Below are positions 52,319-61,380 of a DNA stretch of 64,000 nucleotides, piece by piece. The translations under genes were made by a program, and so were the position numbers. Position 1 is the first letter of the stretch. The number at the start of each line of letters is the position of its first letter. The stretch comes from Malachius bipustulatus (lineage: Eukaryota; Arthropoda; Insecta; Coleoptera; Melyridae): the NCBI GenBank assembly GCA_910589415.1, contig OU342630.1, forward strand, positions 7,502,001 through 7,566,000, in the 5' to 3' direction. Under the pieces are notes generated by a model, which saw only the letters and a list, made by a program, of their open reading frames with translations, did not search any database and was not told the DNA's origin.

Positions 52319-55309
52319 TTAATCGTTACTGCCAGAGTAACGCGCCAGCCGATCTAGGTGCACGATTTTCATCTTGGCTTTGAGGCTTCTCTGGATGCGG
52401 TACACCACGTCGTTAATCCGTTTCACGACGGTGTATGGTCCTTCCCAGGCCGGATGGAGTTTCGGGGAACGTCCCTTCTTCCGTTGAGGGTTATAGAGCC
52501 ATACCTGGTCGCCATCATGGAAGCCTCTGGAGTTTGACTTTCTGTCGTAGCGGGTTTTCATTCTATCGCTTGCGAGAGAAATCCTTCCGCGAACCGCCTC
52601 ATGTATGCTGACCATTCGCTGCCTGAGGTCCTCGACATAGTCGTTAACATTCCTGGACGACTCTTCAGGCGCACCAAAGAGCAGGTCACAAGGCATACGG
52701 AGTTCCCGACCGAACAAAACTCTAGCAGGAGACTCCCCGGTGGTATCGTGAACAGCTGCACGATATGCCAACAAGAAGAGGGGTAGGTGGAGGTCCCAAT
52801 CCTTTTGATGATCTTCGACGACTTTAGCCAGGTGTTGTTCCAAAGTCCGGTTGAATCTCTCAACCATGACATCGGATTGAGGATGAAGCGGCGTGGTTCT
52901 CGTTTTCTCGATGCCAAGTAAGGAACAAATTTCCTTGAAGATGTTAGACTCGAAGTTGCGGCCTTGGTCAGAGTGAAGCTCCAGAGGTACTCCATACCGG
53001 CAGATGAGATTATCGACGAGTACTCTTGCTACGGTGGCGGCTTCTTGGTTGGGTAAGGAGTAGGCTTCTGGCCATTTTGTAAAGTAATCCATGGCCACTA
53101 AGATGTATTGGTTACCGTTGTCCGTTTTTGGGAAGGGTCCCGCAACATCGATTGCAATCCGTTCGAATGGGGCTCCCACATTGTACGCCTTCATTTGCCC
53201 CCTACTTCGGACTCTCGGATCCTTGGTCGCTGCACAGGTCTCGCAACGCCTACACCAGTCTTCGACATCGTTTCTACAGTTGACCCAATAGAAGCGCTGA
53301 CGAACTTTCTCCAAAGTCTTGTTCACGCCCAAATGACCACCGGATATTCCGTCATGGATTTCTCTCAAGACCTCCGGTACTCGCTTCTTCGGCAGCACCA
53401 ATTGTTGCACCTCCCGCTTGGCATCTGGACTTTCCCAAACTCTTCGCAACAATCCGTTGATCACCTTTAGAGAGTCCCACTGGGCCCAGAGTGCCTTAAA
53501 TTCCGGTCCTTTGGCAGCAATATCTGCCCATTCTGGTCTACATTGGCCTGACTCTTTCCTTTCGGCAATAGGACCAATGTTTGGGTCCTCTAGCTGTTCT
53601 CGTCTCAGCTCCTCCGTTGTCCAGTTGTCAGGGACCTCAACGGCGATGGTCTTTACACTGAGGGCCTGTTGTTGCAGCTCGACCCTCTTGCAGTGCTTGC
53701 AGTCCTCCTTGCATGGTCTCCGGGATAAAGTGTCTGCATTTCCATGGATTCTCCCAGACCGGTGGATGATCTCAGCATCACACTGCTTCTCCATCCATCT
53801 TTCATTCCTTCGTTCATCAAGCCTACCATCTGGGAGAAGGCTGTCACTAGATTTCCGCAGAAGTGTTACCGTGTAAGGCCTGGGGTTTGGATGTACACCA
53901 GCCAGCGGACGTTCCTTAGCGCTAGCTGGGATTAGTTTTCCTGGTTCTTGGTCACGGCGTATCGTCCCGGGGCTGGAACGATCCCAGGATCTGGGTCTCT
54001 GTCGGCAGTCCCTGCGTAGGTGACCTATCTTCCCGCATTCAAAGCAACGCGGCCTGCCCGAGATCTTCTTGACACCTTCCACTTTATCCTTCATAAAGTG
54101 CATGACTTCCTTGATCTGGTTCTCTAGAGTTTCCAGTCTCTCAGAGATCCCTCCTTTCCGTTGACCGACCTCTTCAACCATTACCTCCCGAACACGGTGC
54201 GCGCTACCCCGTGTAGAGTTACGCACCGCTTCGATGCGGAGCGCTTGGAGTAGCGCTTCATCAGCTGTCTGGTTCTGGTCGCTCAACAGGAGCATCTGCC
54301 TGGTCTCCTGGTCTCTCAGCCCATCGATGAAGCTTCGTTTAGCCATGTCCCCCAAGTAGTCGTTTGGGTAGCCTGGGTATGCAAGGTGAACAAGCCGTTC
54401 AATGTCCGCTTTGAACTCTTGTAAGGTCTCTCCACTCTTCTGCGTTCTTGAGGTCAGCTGCGTCTGGAACACTTGCTTCATGTGGCTGTCTCCAAAACGC
54501 AGCTCGAGAGCCCTAACTAGTTTACTGAAATCCCTCTGGTCCTGTTCCGGGATAGTCTGTAGAAGTTCCAGGGCTGTTCCTCTCAGGGCCAAAACTAGAG
54601 CTGTGGCCTTCTCTTGCGGCGTCCATTCGTTGACTTCTGCAGCAGCGTCCAATTGACGTCGGTACGTACTCCAGGAACTTTGCCCGTCATAATTTGGAAG
54701 CTTTACATGATGTGAACCACCGCCGGGAATACTCGGTGCACTCCTTACGCTTCGTCGTTGGCGTGTCTCCAGATCTTGGATGCGGTTTTCAATTCTCTCC
54801 ACTTCTAGTTTTAATTTCTTTTCGATTTCCTCGTTAACCTCTTTCTTGATTTCGCAAGCCTCTTTCTTAATTTCCTCCCTTACACTTTCAATTTCATCAC
54901 TTGTGTCAGATTTTAATTTTTCGAAAAGCTCGTCTTGATTAGCCCTCAACTTAATAAGAATTTCTTTTAGCTCTTCTTTGGATTCTTTTTTTTCCTTTAA
55001 TCGTTTCTGTTCTTGATCTTCCAAAATTTTCTTTAATTCTTCGTTTTCTTCAAGGCGTTTATTTTCTTGATCTTCTAACGTTTTCTTTAATTCTTCGTTT
55101 TCTTTAAAGCGTTTATTTTCTTGATCTTCTAACGTTTTCTTTAATTCTTCGTTTTCTTTAAAGCGTTTATTTTCTTGATCTTCCAACGTTTTCTTTAATT
55201 CTGCGTTTTGTTCTTCTAAAGTTCTCTTCTGATCTTTCATCAGCTGTAGTAATTTCTGCATCATTTCGGCCTCCATTTTCGCGGCTTGACTTCTGGTAAC
55301 TATGGACAT
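52319..55309 (-). CDS. Gag-integrase fusion polyprotein of gypsy element C
   Basis: The single 996-residue frame contains four 18-residue coiled-coil repeats (residues 38-109) and a long Glu/Lys helix. A Gag capsid domain follows (PNYDGQSSWSTYRRQLDAAA, DQRDFSKLVRALELRFGD, LQEFKADIERLVHLAYPGY), then one CCHC knuckle (CFECGKIGHLRRDC). After about 60 linker residues comes the very end of RNase H (IIHRSGRIHGNADTLSRR). The integrase follows: HHCC (HDGISGGHLGV...CRRCETC), core with AIDVAGPF, LHSDQGRNF and VMVERFNRTL (D-D-E intact), and a chromo-like end (HPAWEGPYTVV). Protease, RT and nearly all RNase H are missing, with junction near 53800-53950. The frame is preserved without a stop, so the deletion is in phase. 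It cannot reverse transcribe alone. Confidence 0.9.
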   Translation of the reverse strand: MSIVTRSQAAKMEAEMMQKLLQLMKDQKRTLEEQNAELKKTLEDQENKRFKENEELKKTLEDQENKRFKENEELKKTLEDQENKRLEENEELKKILEDQEQKRLKEKKESKEELKEILIKLRANQDELFEKLKSDTSDEIESVREEIKKEACEIKKEVNEEIEKKLKLEVERIENRIQDLETRQRRSVRSAPSIPGGGSHHVKLPNYDGQSSWSTYRRQLDAAAEVNEWTPQEKATALVLALRGTALELLQTIPEQDQRDFSKLVRALELRFGDSHMKQVFQTQLTSRTQKSGETLQEFKADIERLVHLAYPGYPNDYLGDMAKRSFIDGLRDQETRQMLLLSDQNQTADEALLQALRIEAVRNSTRGSAHRVREVMVEEVGQRKGGISERLETLENQIKEVMHFMKDKVEGVKKISGRPRCFECGKIGHLRRDCRQRPRSWDRSSPGTIRRDQEPGKLIPASAKERPLAGVHPNPRPYTVTLLRKSSDSLLPDGRLDERRNERWMEKQCDAEIIHRSGRIHGNADTLSRRPCKEDCKHCKRVELQQQALSVKTIAVEVPDNWTTEELRREQLEDPNIGPIAERKESGQCRPEWADIAAKGPEFKALWAQWDSLKVINGLLRRVWESPDAKREVQQLVLPKKRVPEVLREIHDGISGGHLGVNKTLEKVRQRFYWVNCRNDVEDWCRRCETCAATKDPRVRSRGQMKAYNVGAPFERIAIDVAGPFPKTDNGNQYILVAMDYFTKWPEAYSLPNQEAATVARVLVDNLICRYGVPLELHSDQGRNFESNIFKEICSLLGIEKTRTTPLHPQSDVMVERFNRTLEQHLAKVVEDHQKDWDLHLPLFLLAYRAAVHDTTGESPARVLFGRELRMPCDLLFGAPEESSRNVNDYVEDLRQRMVSIHEAVRGRISLASDRMKTRYDRKSNSRGFHDGDQVWLYNPQRKKGRSPKLHPAWEGPYTVVKRINDVVYRIQRSLKAKMKIVHLDRLARYSGSND
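54983..55198 (-). repeat. Four tandem 54-bp coding repeats (coiled coil)
   Basis: The repeated unit is LKKTLEDQENKRFKENEE with small changes, four times in phase (54 bp each). A period of 18 equals one heptad plus one hendecad, so the segment can extend a continuous coiled coil. The DNA copies are nearly identical in units 1-3, suggesting recent amplification. Confidence 0.85.
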
Positions 55310-55366
55310 TAATCAAAGAAAATTCACCCTCACTTTCTTCCAATTATCCCACTTCTGACACCAAAT

Positions 55367-56038
55367 TGTTACGGATTTCCTAACCGTAGGCTCGACGGAT
55401 AATTGGGAAACACAGATTTACAGTTTTATTTATTTATTTAATGTCCATAAGAATTTCAGATTACAATGTTGCAAATATCACTACTTCTTATACACAACAA
55501 CTTTACTTGGTCTATAACACTACTACTTTTCACTAGTCACTTAGGAATACCGCACTGTCTATATCGCCACTAGTCGCTTAGTTCCTCGCTTGTTCTTCGC
55601 ACACACCGCTAGACTGAACTGACTCAGTTCGCCTGGCTGCTGGCTATTTATAGGACATCCCTACCTCTGGAAGTAGCTTCTGGACGGTTTACCGACGGCT
55701 CGCTTCTATTTCCCGAACAAATCCAAGAGAAAGTCTCGAGAATATTCCCTTTCTGGATGCTCCGCTCCCAGACACTCAAACATCCATTTCTGGAACTTCT
55801 CCACAGGAAATGACCAGAGTTTTCCATTCATTTCCTGTGGTTTTCAGCGAGATCCTCTCTCTGGGTGACAGGAGAGCAGCAGTGTACAGGACGTCAGAAT
55901 GTTGACGATCGCATACGGGTGGGCGCGTCCGGCTTGACCCCCACCACGCGCCCCAGCTAACACAGTACACCGGAGGCTGTCGCCGGCCAACGCTTTCTCC
56001 GTCCCGCCCACTTCTTAGTCCACCCTTTATTCGTATCA
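55367..56038 (-). repeat. 5' LTR of gypsy element C (672 bp)
   Basis: On the minus strand this is the upstream LTR. It ends against the tRNA-Leu-type primer-binding site. The start codon of the element's frame is about 60 bp downstream. Confidence 0.92.
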
Positions 56039-56200
56039 GTATTGTTGAAATATGCCTTACACGTATTCCCTATGTTACCTTTTCTATGCAAGGTGTATAA
56101 AAACGTTATTATTTTTTTATGTGGAATAATAAGCTGTCTTCATGCAGCAACATAAAAAGTTTAGATAATAATTAAATATAAATAGCAGGTAATTTAATTC
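56039..56200 (+). mobile_element. 3' end and UTR of the CR1/Jockey-like element
   Basis: After the target duplication GTAT the sequence supplies the last Cys codon and TGA (56043-56048) of the interrupted polymerase, then an AT-rich 3' UTR. The exact 3' terminus cannot be placed; no clear poly-A or microsatellite tail is visible. Confidence 0.55.
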
Positions 56201-56883
56201 TCGGCCTCTTTTCCCGATGTTCTCTTCACCAGCGTGCTTCCGACCCGAAGTAGATCATAGTACCGGGGAAGAATAATAATAACGTCCCGACGCTTTAGTA
56301 GCTAATCCGAGTATAGTTTTCATTTTCGATTCGTAATTTCATTTGATTTTTTTTTTACGTTTCCGATTAGTTTAACCCAGAGTGCCGTTACATACATCGA
56401 TTATTTTATGTAAAGTCACTTTGCCGATCAAATAATTTTCATTATTTGTTGACGTCACGCGAATCCATTATTTTCTGTAAAATAAACTTGTATGAATTGC
56501 GTCGGCGTTATAATTTCACCGTCACCAGCCAGCACCACTGATAATCCTTGCTCACATCTTGGATCAGCGGAAGTGGCGGTAAATTCGGGGAGCGCCTAAA
56601 ACCAGCTTCGCTGAACGCTATATTCTTGGTGGTAACCCCATCTGACCTATGGAATTTTAGCCGTACGATAGCAGTACCATATTATGTGACTTAGGTAATT
56701 GGAAACACTTTACGAGAATCTTTTCCCTGAGGAGTAAACCCTCAACATAAATCTTGCGCCTGAGAAATCCGTCGAACTGTAGACAGGTCCGAGCCAGTAA
56801 ATGTCTCATCAAGCCCGAGATCGTCAAATTATCATAATTCCAGAAAAAACTAAGAGAACTGTTAATTCTTATTTTCGTCTGGT
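56201..56883. other. Unassigned stretch
   Basis: A minus-strand 77-codon frame at 56890-56657 (RKIYVEGLLLREKILVK) is open but matches nothing I recognise, and its upstream end enters a palindrome arm. No gene is claimed. Confidence 0.3.
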
Positions 56884-57310
56884 GTTTCAAAAATTTTCAA
56901 AGCCAACTAGATCCCAGAGTTTTTATATTCAACTTTTGTTTTTATTATGGCCGCCATATTGGTTTTTTATGTCGTTCGGTATGATGAAAATAATTGAAAT
57001 CAAAAATTAATAAACTTCAAAAATTAATTTCAAAAATTTTTGTTCCCCTTTTTTCTCCAGAAAAAAGAACTTTTCAAACCGAATATCATAGAAAAATTAA
57101 AAAAATATAAGGCAACCAGTATTGACGTATTTCAGTGAAAAAGTTTTTGTTTTCCTTAGAAAAATGAAGAATAAAAATTTTGTTTTTTTTCGAAGTTCAT
57201 CAATTTTTAATTTCTACCATTTTTACTACATAAAAAAATATAATATCGGCCATAAGAAAAACGAAAGTTGAAAACTCTGGGATCTAGTCGGCTTTGAAAA
57301 TTTTTGAAAC
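56884..57310. repeat. 430-bp palindrome without TACAGGGTG ends
   Basis: The left arm starts GTTTCAAAAATTTTCAAAGC and the right arm ends GCTTTGAAAATTTTTGAAAC. Pairing includes AACTAGATCCCAGAGTTT against AACTCTGGGATCTAGTCGG and TTATGGCCG against CGGCCATAA. The centre is AT-rich, with no coding potential. Confidence 0.7.
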
Positions 57311-57590
57311 GTCAAATGAATAGCTCATAACGACTTAGGTAAGCCCGGTAAGTCTGAGAAAAATTATTTATTAATTTCCAATTGTAAGAAAGATATGGCA
57401 AAAATAAGATTTATCAATTTTTCCTTTTTTTCAGGATATTTATGGAAATACTGGGGATACTTATTTAAAATTTCTTTTTCGCTCGCAAAATACTCATCCA
57501 AAAATGCCACTTTTCTCTAATTTAACCGACATCGTATCTTCAATGGCTTAGGATATCCCTGTTGTGGCCCTTTAAATTATTTCTAACCCT

Positions 57591-58479
57591 ATATACAGGG
57601 TGTCTCAGCTCATTCGAAGGGATGTCTGTAGGCCAAACGATGGATTATGTCAACAAAAATTGTGAATTCAAGTACAGGATCACAATAGCCATAGTTTAAA
57701 ATTATTTTGGAGTATACAGAGTGTCCCATTATGACAGTGGCATATCAAAGTTATGTTTTTTTAAATGGAATGCTTCTATGTTTTTGCATTTTTAGATTCT
57801 CTGAGAAGAGAAAATAAGATTGGCTTTTACAGTTGGTGTTTGAATTCAGAATTTTGTGACTTATAAACAAGTGAAAATCGTCATTTTTAAAGTACAAGGC
57901 CCTGTAGAACGAAAACGGCTCAAGATAGAGAAAAACGGCTTACATGTTCCTTTTTTAACTTTTTATGTACAATCCTATGCTATGGTATAGCAACATTTGT
58001 ACTTTCTTTGTTTTGTTTTTTGGCGACCCGTGGAGAAATCTCAGATTTTTTAAAATTTTTTAACACCCTGTATAGACATTTTATCTACATCATAGGAGAG
58101 TACATGAAAAAGTAAAATAGGGACATATGTAAGCCGTTTCTCTCTATCTTAAGCCGTTTTCGTTGTACAGGGCCTTGAACTTCAAAAATGACGATTTTCA
58201 CTTATTTATAAGTCACAAACTTCTGAATTTAGACACCAACTGTAAAAGCCAATCTTATTTTATCTTCTCAGGCAATCTAAAAATGCAATAACATAAGAGC
58301 ATTCCATTTAAAAAAAACATAGCTTTGATATGCCATTCTCATATGGGACACTCTGTATAGTCGAAAATAATTTTTAATAATGGCCATTGTGATCCTGTAC
58401 TTGAATTTGCAAAAATTTTTTCGAAAAATCCATCGTTTGGCCCACAGACCGCTGCGAATTAGCTGGGACACCCTGTATA
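57591..58479. repeat. 890-bp palindromic element, two nested terminus types
   Basis: The outer ends TATACAGGGTGTCTCAGCTC and AGCTGGGACACCCTGTATA pair. About 115 bp in, a second pair of ends (ATACAGAGTGTCCCAT and ATGGGACACTCTGTATAG) begins inner arms. The centre contains the AAAACGGCTTACATGT arms and a loop that match the element at 15350-15909, in inverted orientation. No coding frame. Confidence 0.82.
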
Positions 58480-58640
58480 AAAAATATAGTTATGCCTATA
58501 TCGTGGGCAGGTGAATTTTTTAAAACCACTTTTTCGAGATCTGGGTGTCAGGATCGGTGGACATTTGATGAGTTTGGGTGATTTTCGTAAAGTGATGTCG
58601 TCCTCGGTAGTGTATTTTTTAATAAAAATACACTAATACA
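58480..58640. repeat. Dispersed repeat with AGTGTATTTTT hairpin
   Basis: The segment 58535-58610 is the reverse complement of the repeat near 14805-14865. It ends in a hairpin AGTGTATTTTTTAATAAAAA with TACACT completing the stem. The same hairpin recurs at about 59442. Confidence 0.5.
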
Positions 58641-58924
58641 CTTTTTTATATCGAATGGAAAAATTCCACGCAGGGGCCTTACTAAAAATTTATAGGAGAA
58701 CTACTTAATTATGTGTCTCTTAAGATATATATTATTTTATATTGTATATCCTCGAAGTTTCAGTGTTCCTATCTTTTAAATTACCAAATATTTATTTTTA
58801 TAAAAAGAGTAGTAACGGTCTTAAGTGTGTAGGTACGACATAGTCACTCCACTCTGGTAATTTTGGCATCAAGATCGAACTCATATAACCACAGAAACAT
58901 TTTAAATGTATAAATAATATTATA

Positions 58925-59100
58925 AATTTGATTATTTTTATTGAACCTTGTTTCTTAGTAGTTAAACAAAGAAGAACATTTAACAACTAATATTATAAAC
59001 GAACACAAACAACCATGCCGAGCTGGGATTCGAACCTCAGACGGTGGCAGCGTCATCGGCTTCAGTAAGTGACCTAAACCTATCGCCCGCAAAATATTTA
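58925..59100 (-). repeat. tRNA-derived SINE-like relic
   Basis: Read on the minus strand, GAGGTTCGAATCCCAG (complement of about 59023-59040) is a good RNA polymerase III B box, preceded about 35-50 bp upstream by a weak A-box-like GGTTTAGGTCACT. A tail follows with TTAGTTGTTAAATGTTCTTC and an AT-rich end. Typical of an insect SINE. The tail sequence reappears in the palindrome at 60949. Confidence 0.5.
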
Positions 59101-59730
59101 AATTTATTTTCCTGAATTGGTTAAGGACCCATTCATTTTAAACAAAAAGCTTCTGAATGCATAATAATATTGTGTTATCTTGTCGAGAACACTACTTGAA
59201 TACTCCATAAAAACTTAAAGATATGAAAAATATTCTCAACTAAAAAGTAATCGGTTAAATAATTGAAATTTAATGTTGCTGAATCGATATGTGACAAAAA
59301 TAAGTTACGAGTTATTTGTTTACGAGTTATAAGAGTGATCTTGGGATGAATCATTATAATCAAGGACTAGCTGTATAATAACAGTAATTGCAGGCTTGAA
59401 TTTAATCGGATTATTACCTTTAGTTTTGCAGGCAGTAATTTTAGTGTATTTTTAATAAAAAAATACACTATTTCATACTTAGTTTTTCATACTTAGTTTA
59501 TAATATGATATTTAAAAATTAATCGTTATGAGCATTAAACACATTGATAACGAGAAAATAATAACTGTATAAAACAACATTTTTAAAAGCAATTCAGTCA
59601 GATTGTGCGCCTTATTTAAGTAGACAGCAGTCAACAAAATTCAAAATGATAAAGGTGAGGTGTCGGTTTTTACTAATTTGCCAATATAGTTACATTCACG
59701 GATGTTATTATTGATAATAATCTAAAATAT

Positions 59731-60189
59731 AGTGTGACCCATTTGTTCTTGAAACACCCTGTAGAATCTTAATTTATGGTGCGATTTTAAAAGTATTTCT
59801 TTTAAATCATATAGAGCTTGATAAACTATATTTTGGGAGAAAAAAGCGTCTCATTCCTACAAAATTCAATGCTTACTAGATCAGTGATTATTTGTAAAAT
59901 CTCAAAAATTCATATTAGCGATTTTTTTAGAAAAAAAATGAGCACGCCACAGGATTCACCAGCCCTCAAAACGGTACTGTACTAAATTTTATTGGAAATG
60001 TCAGAGGAATAAGGATCTTGCAGTTATTTTAGAAATTCATAATAATGCTTACTCAAAATTTTCATAAATTAATTCGAAAAGGACAAAAGCTATCGATCAT
60101 AAGTAAAAATAAAAATAAAATAGAAGAAAAAAAAAAGTAAACAAAAATTAAAAAATAAAAAATAAAAAAAAGAACAAATGGGTCACACT
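59731..60189. repeat. 460-bp TIR element (MITE-like)
   Basis: AGTGTGACCCATTTGTTCTT at 59731 is mirrored by AAGAACAAATGGGTCACACT ending at 60189. The interior is non-coding and contains an A-rich AAAAATAAAAAATAAAAA tract. A lone ACACCCTGTA motif sits just inside the left end. No target duplication was identified. Confidence 0.6.
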
Positions 60190-60948
60190 GCAGATTGCAC
60201 AATGTTTATCATCATAAGGGTAGGTATTTCTAGGATAAGAAAATAATTAGGTTGACTTGGCGTTCCTTAGAATATCAATAATAACTAGAACGAGGCTAAC
60301 TGACAAACATAATATATACACAGTGCATTTTTTTATTGTTGTCATAGGGAATCGCATGCTAAAAATTACACCCTATGTTAACTTATGTTGTCTTGCAACA
60401 TATAAGTAATTTTTTTTTCAATAATAGTTAGTACATGTCACCTACTTCACAATGCAGCCAATGCAGCCTGGCAGAAAAACCGATCTTTGTTTAAATTAAT
60501 ACAGGGACATTGATAACCATTTCGTGGCTCACTACAGGGGTATCGGAAACCGTTGGAGATAGTGTCGGTAAAATTATACAAAATGTCCAAAATAATAGTT
60601 ATTATACTCATTTTTATTATAGGCTCATTATTCATTAAGAATCTCAAACAAAATTTGCCGTACTGAAATAGTTGTTACTTAAATACACTGAAGAAACTGA
60701 AATATCGGACTTTCTTATTTTGTTCATATATTTTTTCTTGTTGAAATTTTTTTTTAGGTTTAACATACGTCGTCATTAGCTATTCATTTGACAAATTTCA
60801 TAAAATTTATCAAGGAGACGATATCTTAGGGTTCCTATAATTGAACCCTATGCTGCAACAAACGTTGTTGTAAGTGCTAAAAGTAAATTTTGCGGGAAGT
60901 CGAAATAAACATTTTTTGTGAACCAATATAATATATCAGCTTACAAAC
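60190..60948. other. Gene-free AT-rich stretch
   Basis: No coding frame, repeat arm or RNA gene is supported. A 66-codon minus frame at 60647 has no recognisable content. Confidence 0.35.
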
Positions 60949-61335
60949 ATTAGTTGTTAAATGTTCTTCTTTGTTTTGGGTTTTAGGTTCGATATTAAAG
61001 TATTATTTTTCAAAAATATTTTTATAAATTGAAACGTTTCGGGACCGATTGGTCTCTTGTTCACTCATAAATAATTGTAAAAAATATGTAAAAACTTAAA
61101 AATACTTTAAAAAATCATAATTATTATACTAAAAACACACCATTTACGACATTTTAGTATAATAATTATGATTTTTTAAAGTATTTTTAAGTTTTTACAT
61201 ATTTTTTACAATTATTTATGAGTGAACAAGACCAAACGGTCCCGAAACGTTTCAATTTATAAAAATATTTTTGAAAAATAATACTTTAATATCGAACCTA
61301 AAACCCAAAACAAAGAAGAACATTTAACAACTAAT
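60949..61335. repeat. 387-bp palindrome with SINE-tail arms
   Basis: The outer arms ATTAGTTGTTAAATGTTCTT and AAGAACATTTAACAACTAAT are perfect reverse complements, as are the GAAACGTTTCGGGACC and GGTCCCGAAACGTTTC blocks and the AGTATAATAATTATGATTTT centre. The arms are about 180 bp with a tiny loop. The arm tip equals the tail of the SINE-like relic at 58925. Confidence 0.8.
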
Positions 61336-61380
61336 AAGAAGCAAGGTTCAATAAAAATTATCAAATCTTACAAACATTAA

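Larger units (their letters stand above)
51613..56038 (-). mobile_element. Gypsy element C, internally deleted (4.4 kb)
   Basis: The 672-bp LTRs at 51613-52284 and 55367-56038 differ at about four positions. A 4-bp target duplication GTAT lies at 51609-51612 and 56039-56042. On the minus strand the LTR runs TGATACGAA...CCGTAACA. The primer-binding site TGGTGTCAGAAGTGGG beside 55367 matches a tRNA-Leu 3' end. The purine tract AAGAGGGGGGCAG precedes the 3' LTR at 52284. It has one 996-codon frame of Gag plus integrase with protease, RT and most of RNase H missing. It inserted into the last codons of the CR1/Jockey-like ORF. Confidence 0.92.

Noticed and set aside
59000..59100. Possible functional tRNA gene on the minus strand
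   Set aside because: Only a good B box is visible; A box and acceptor stem do not fold convincingly, and a SINE-like tail follows.
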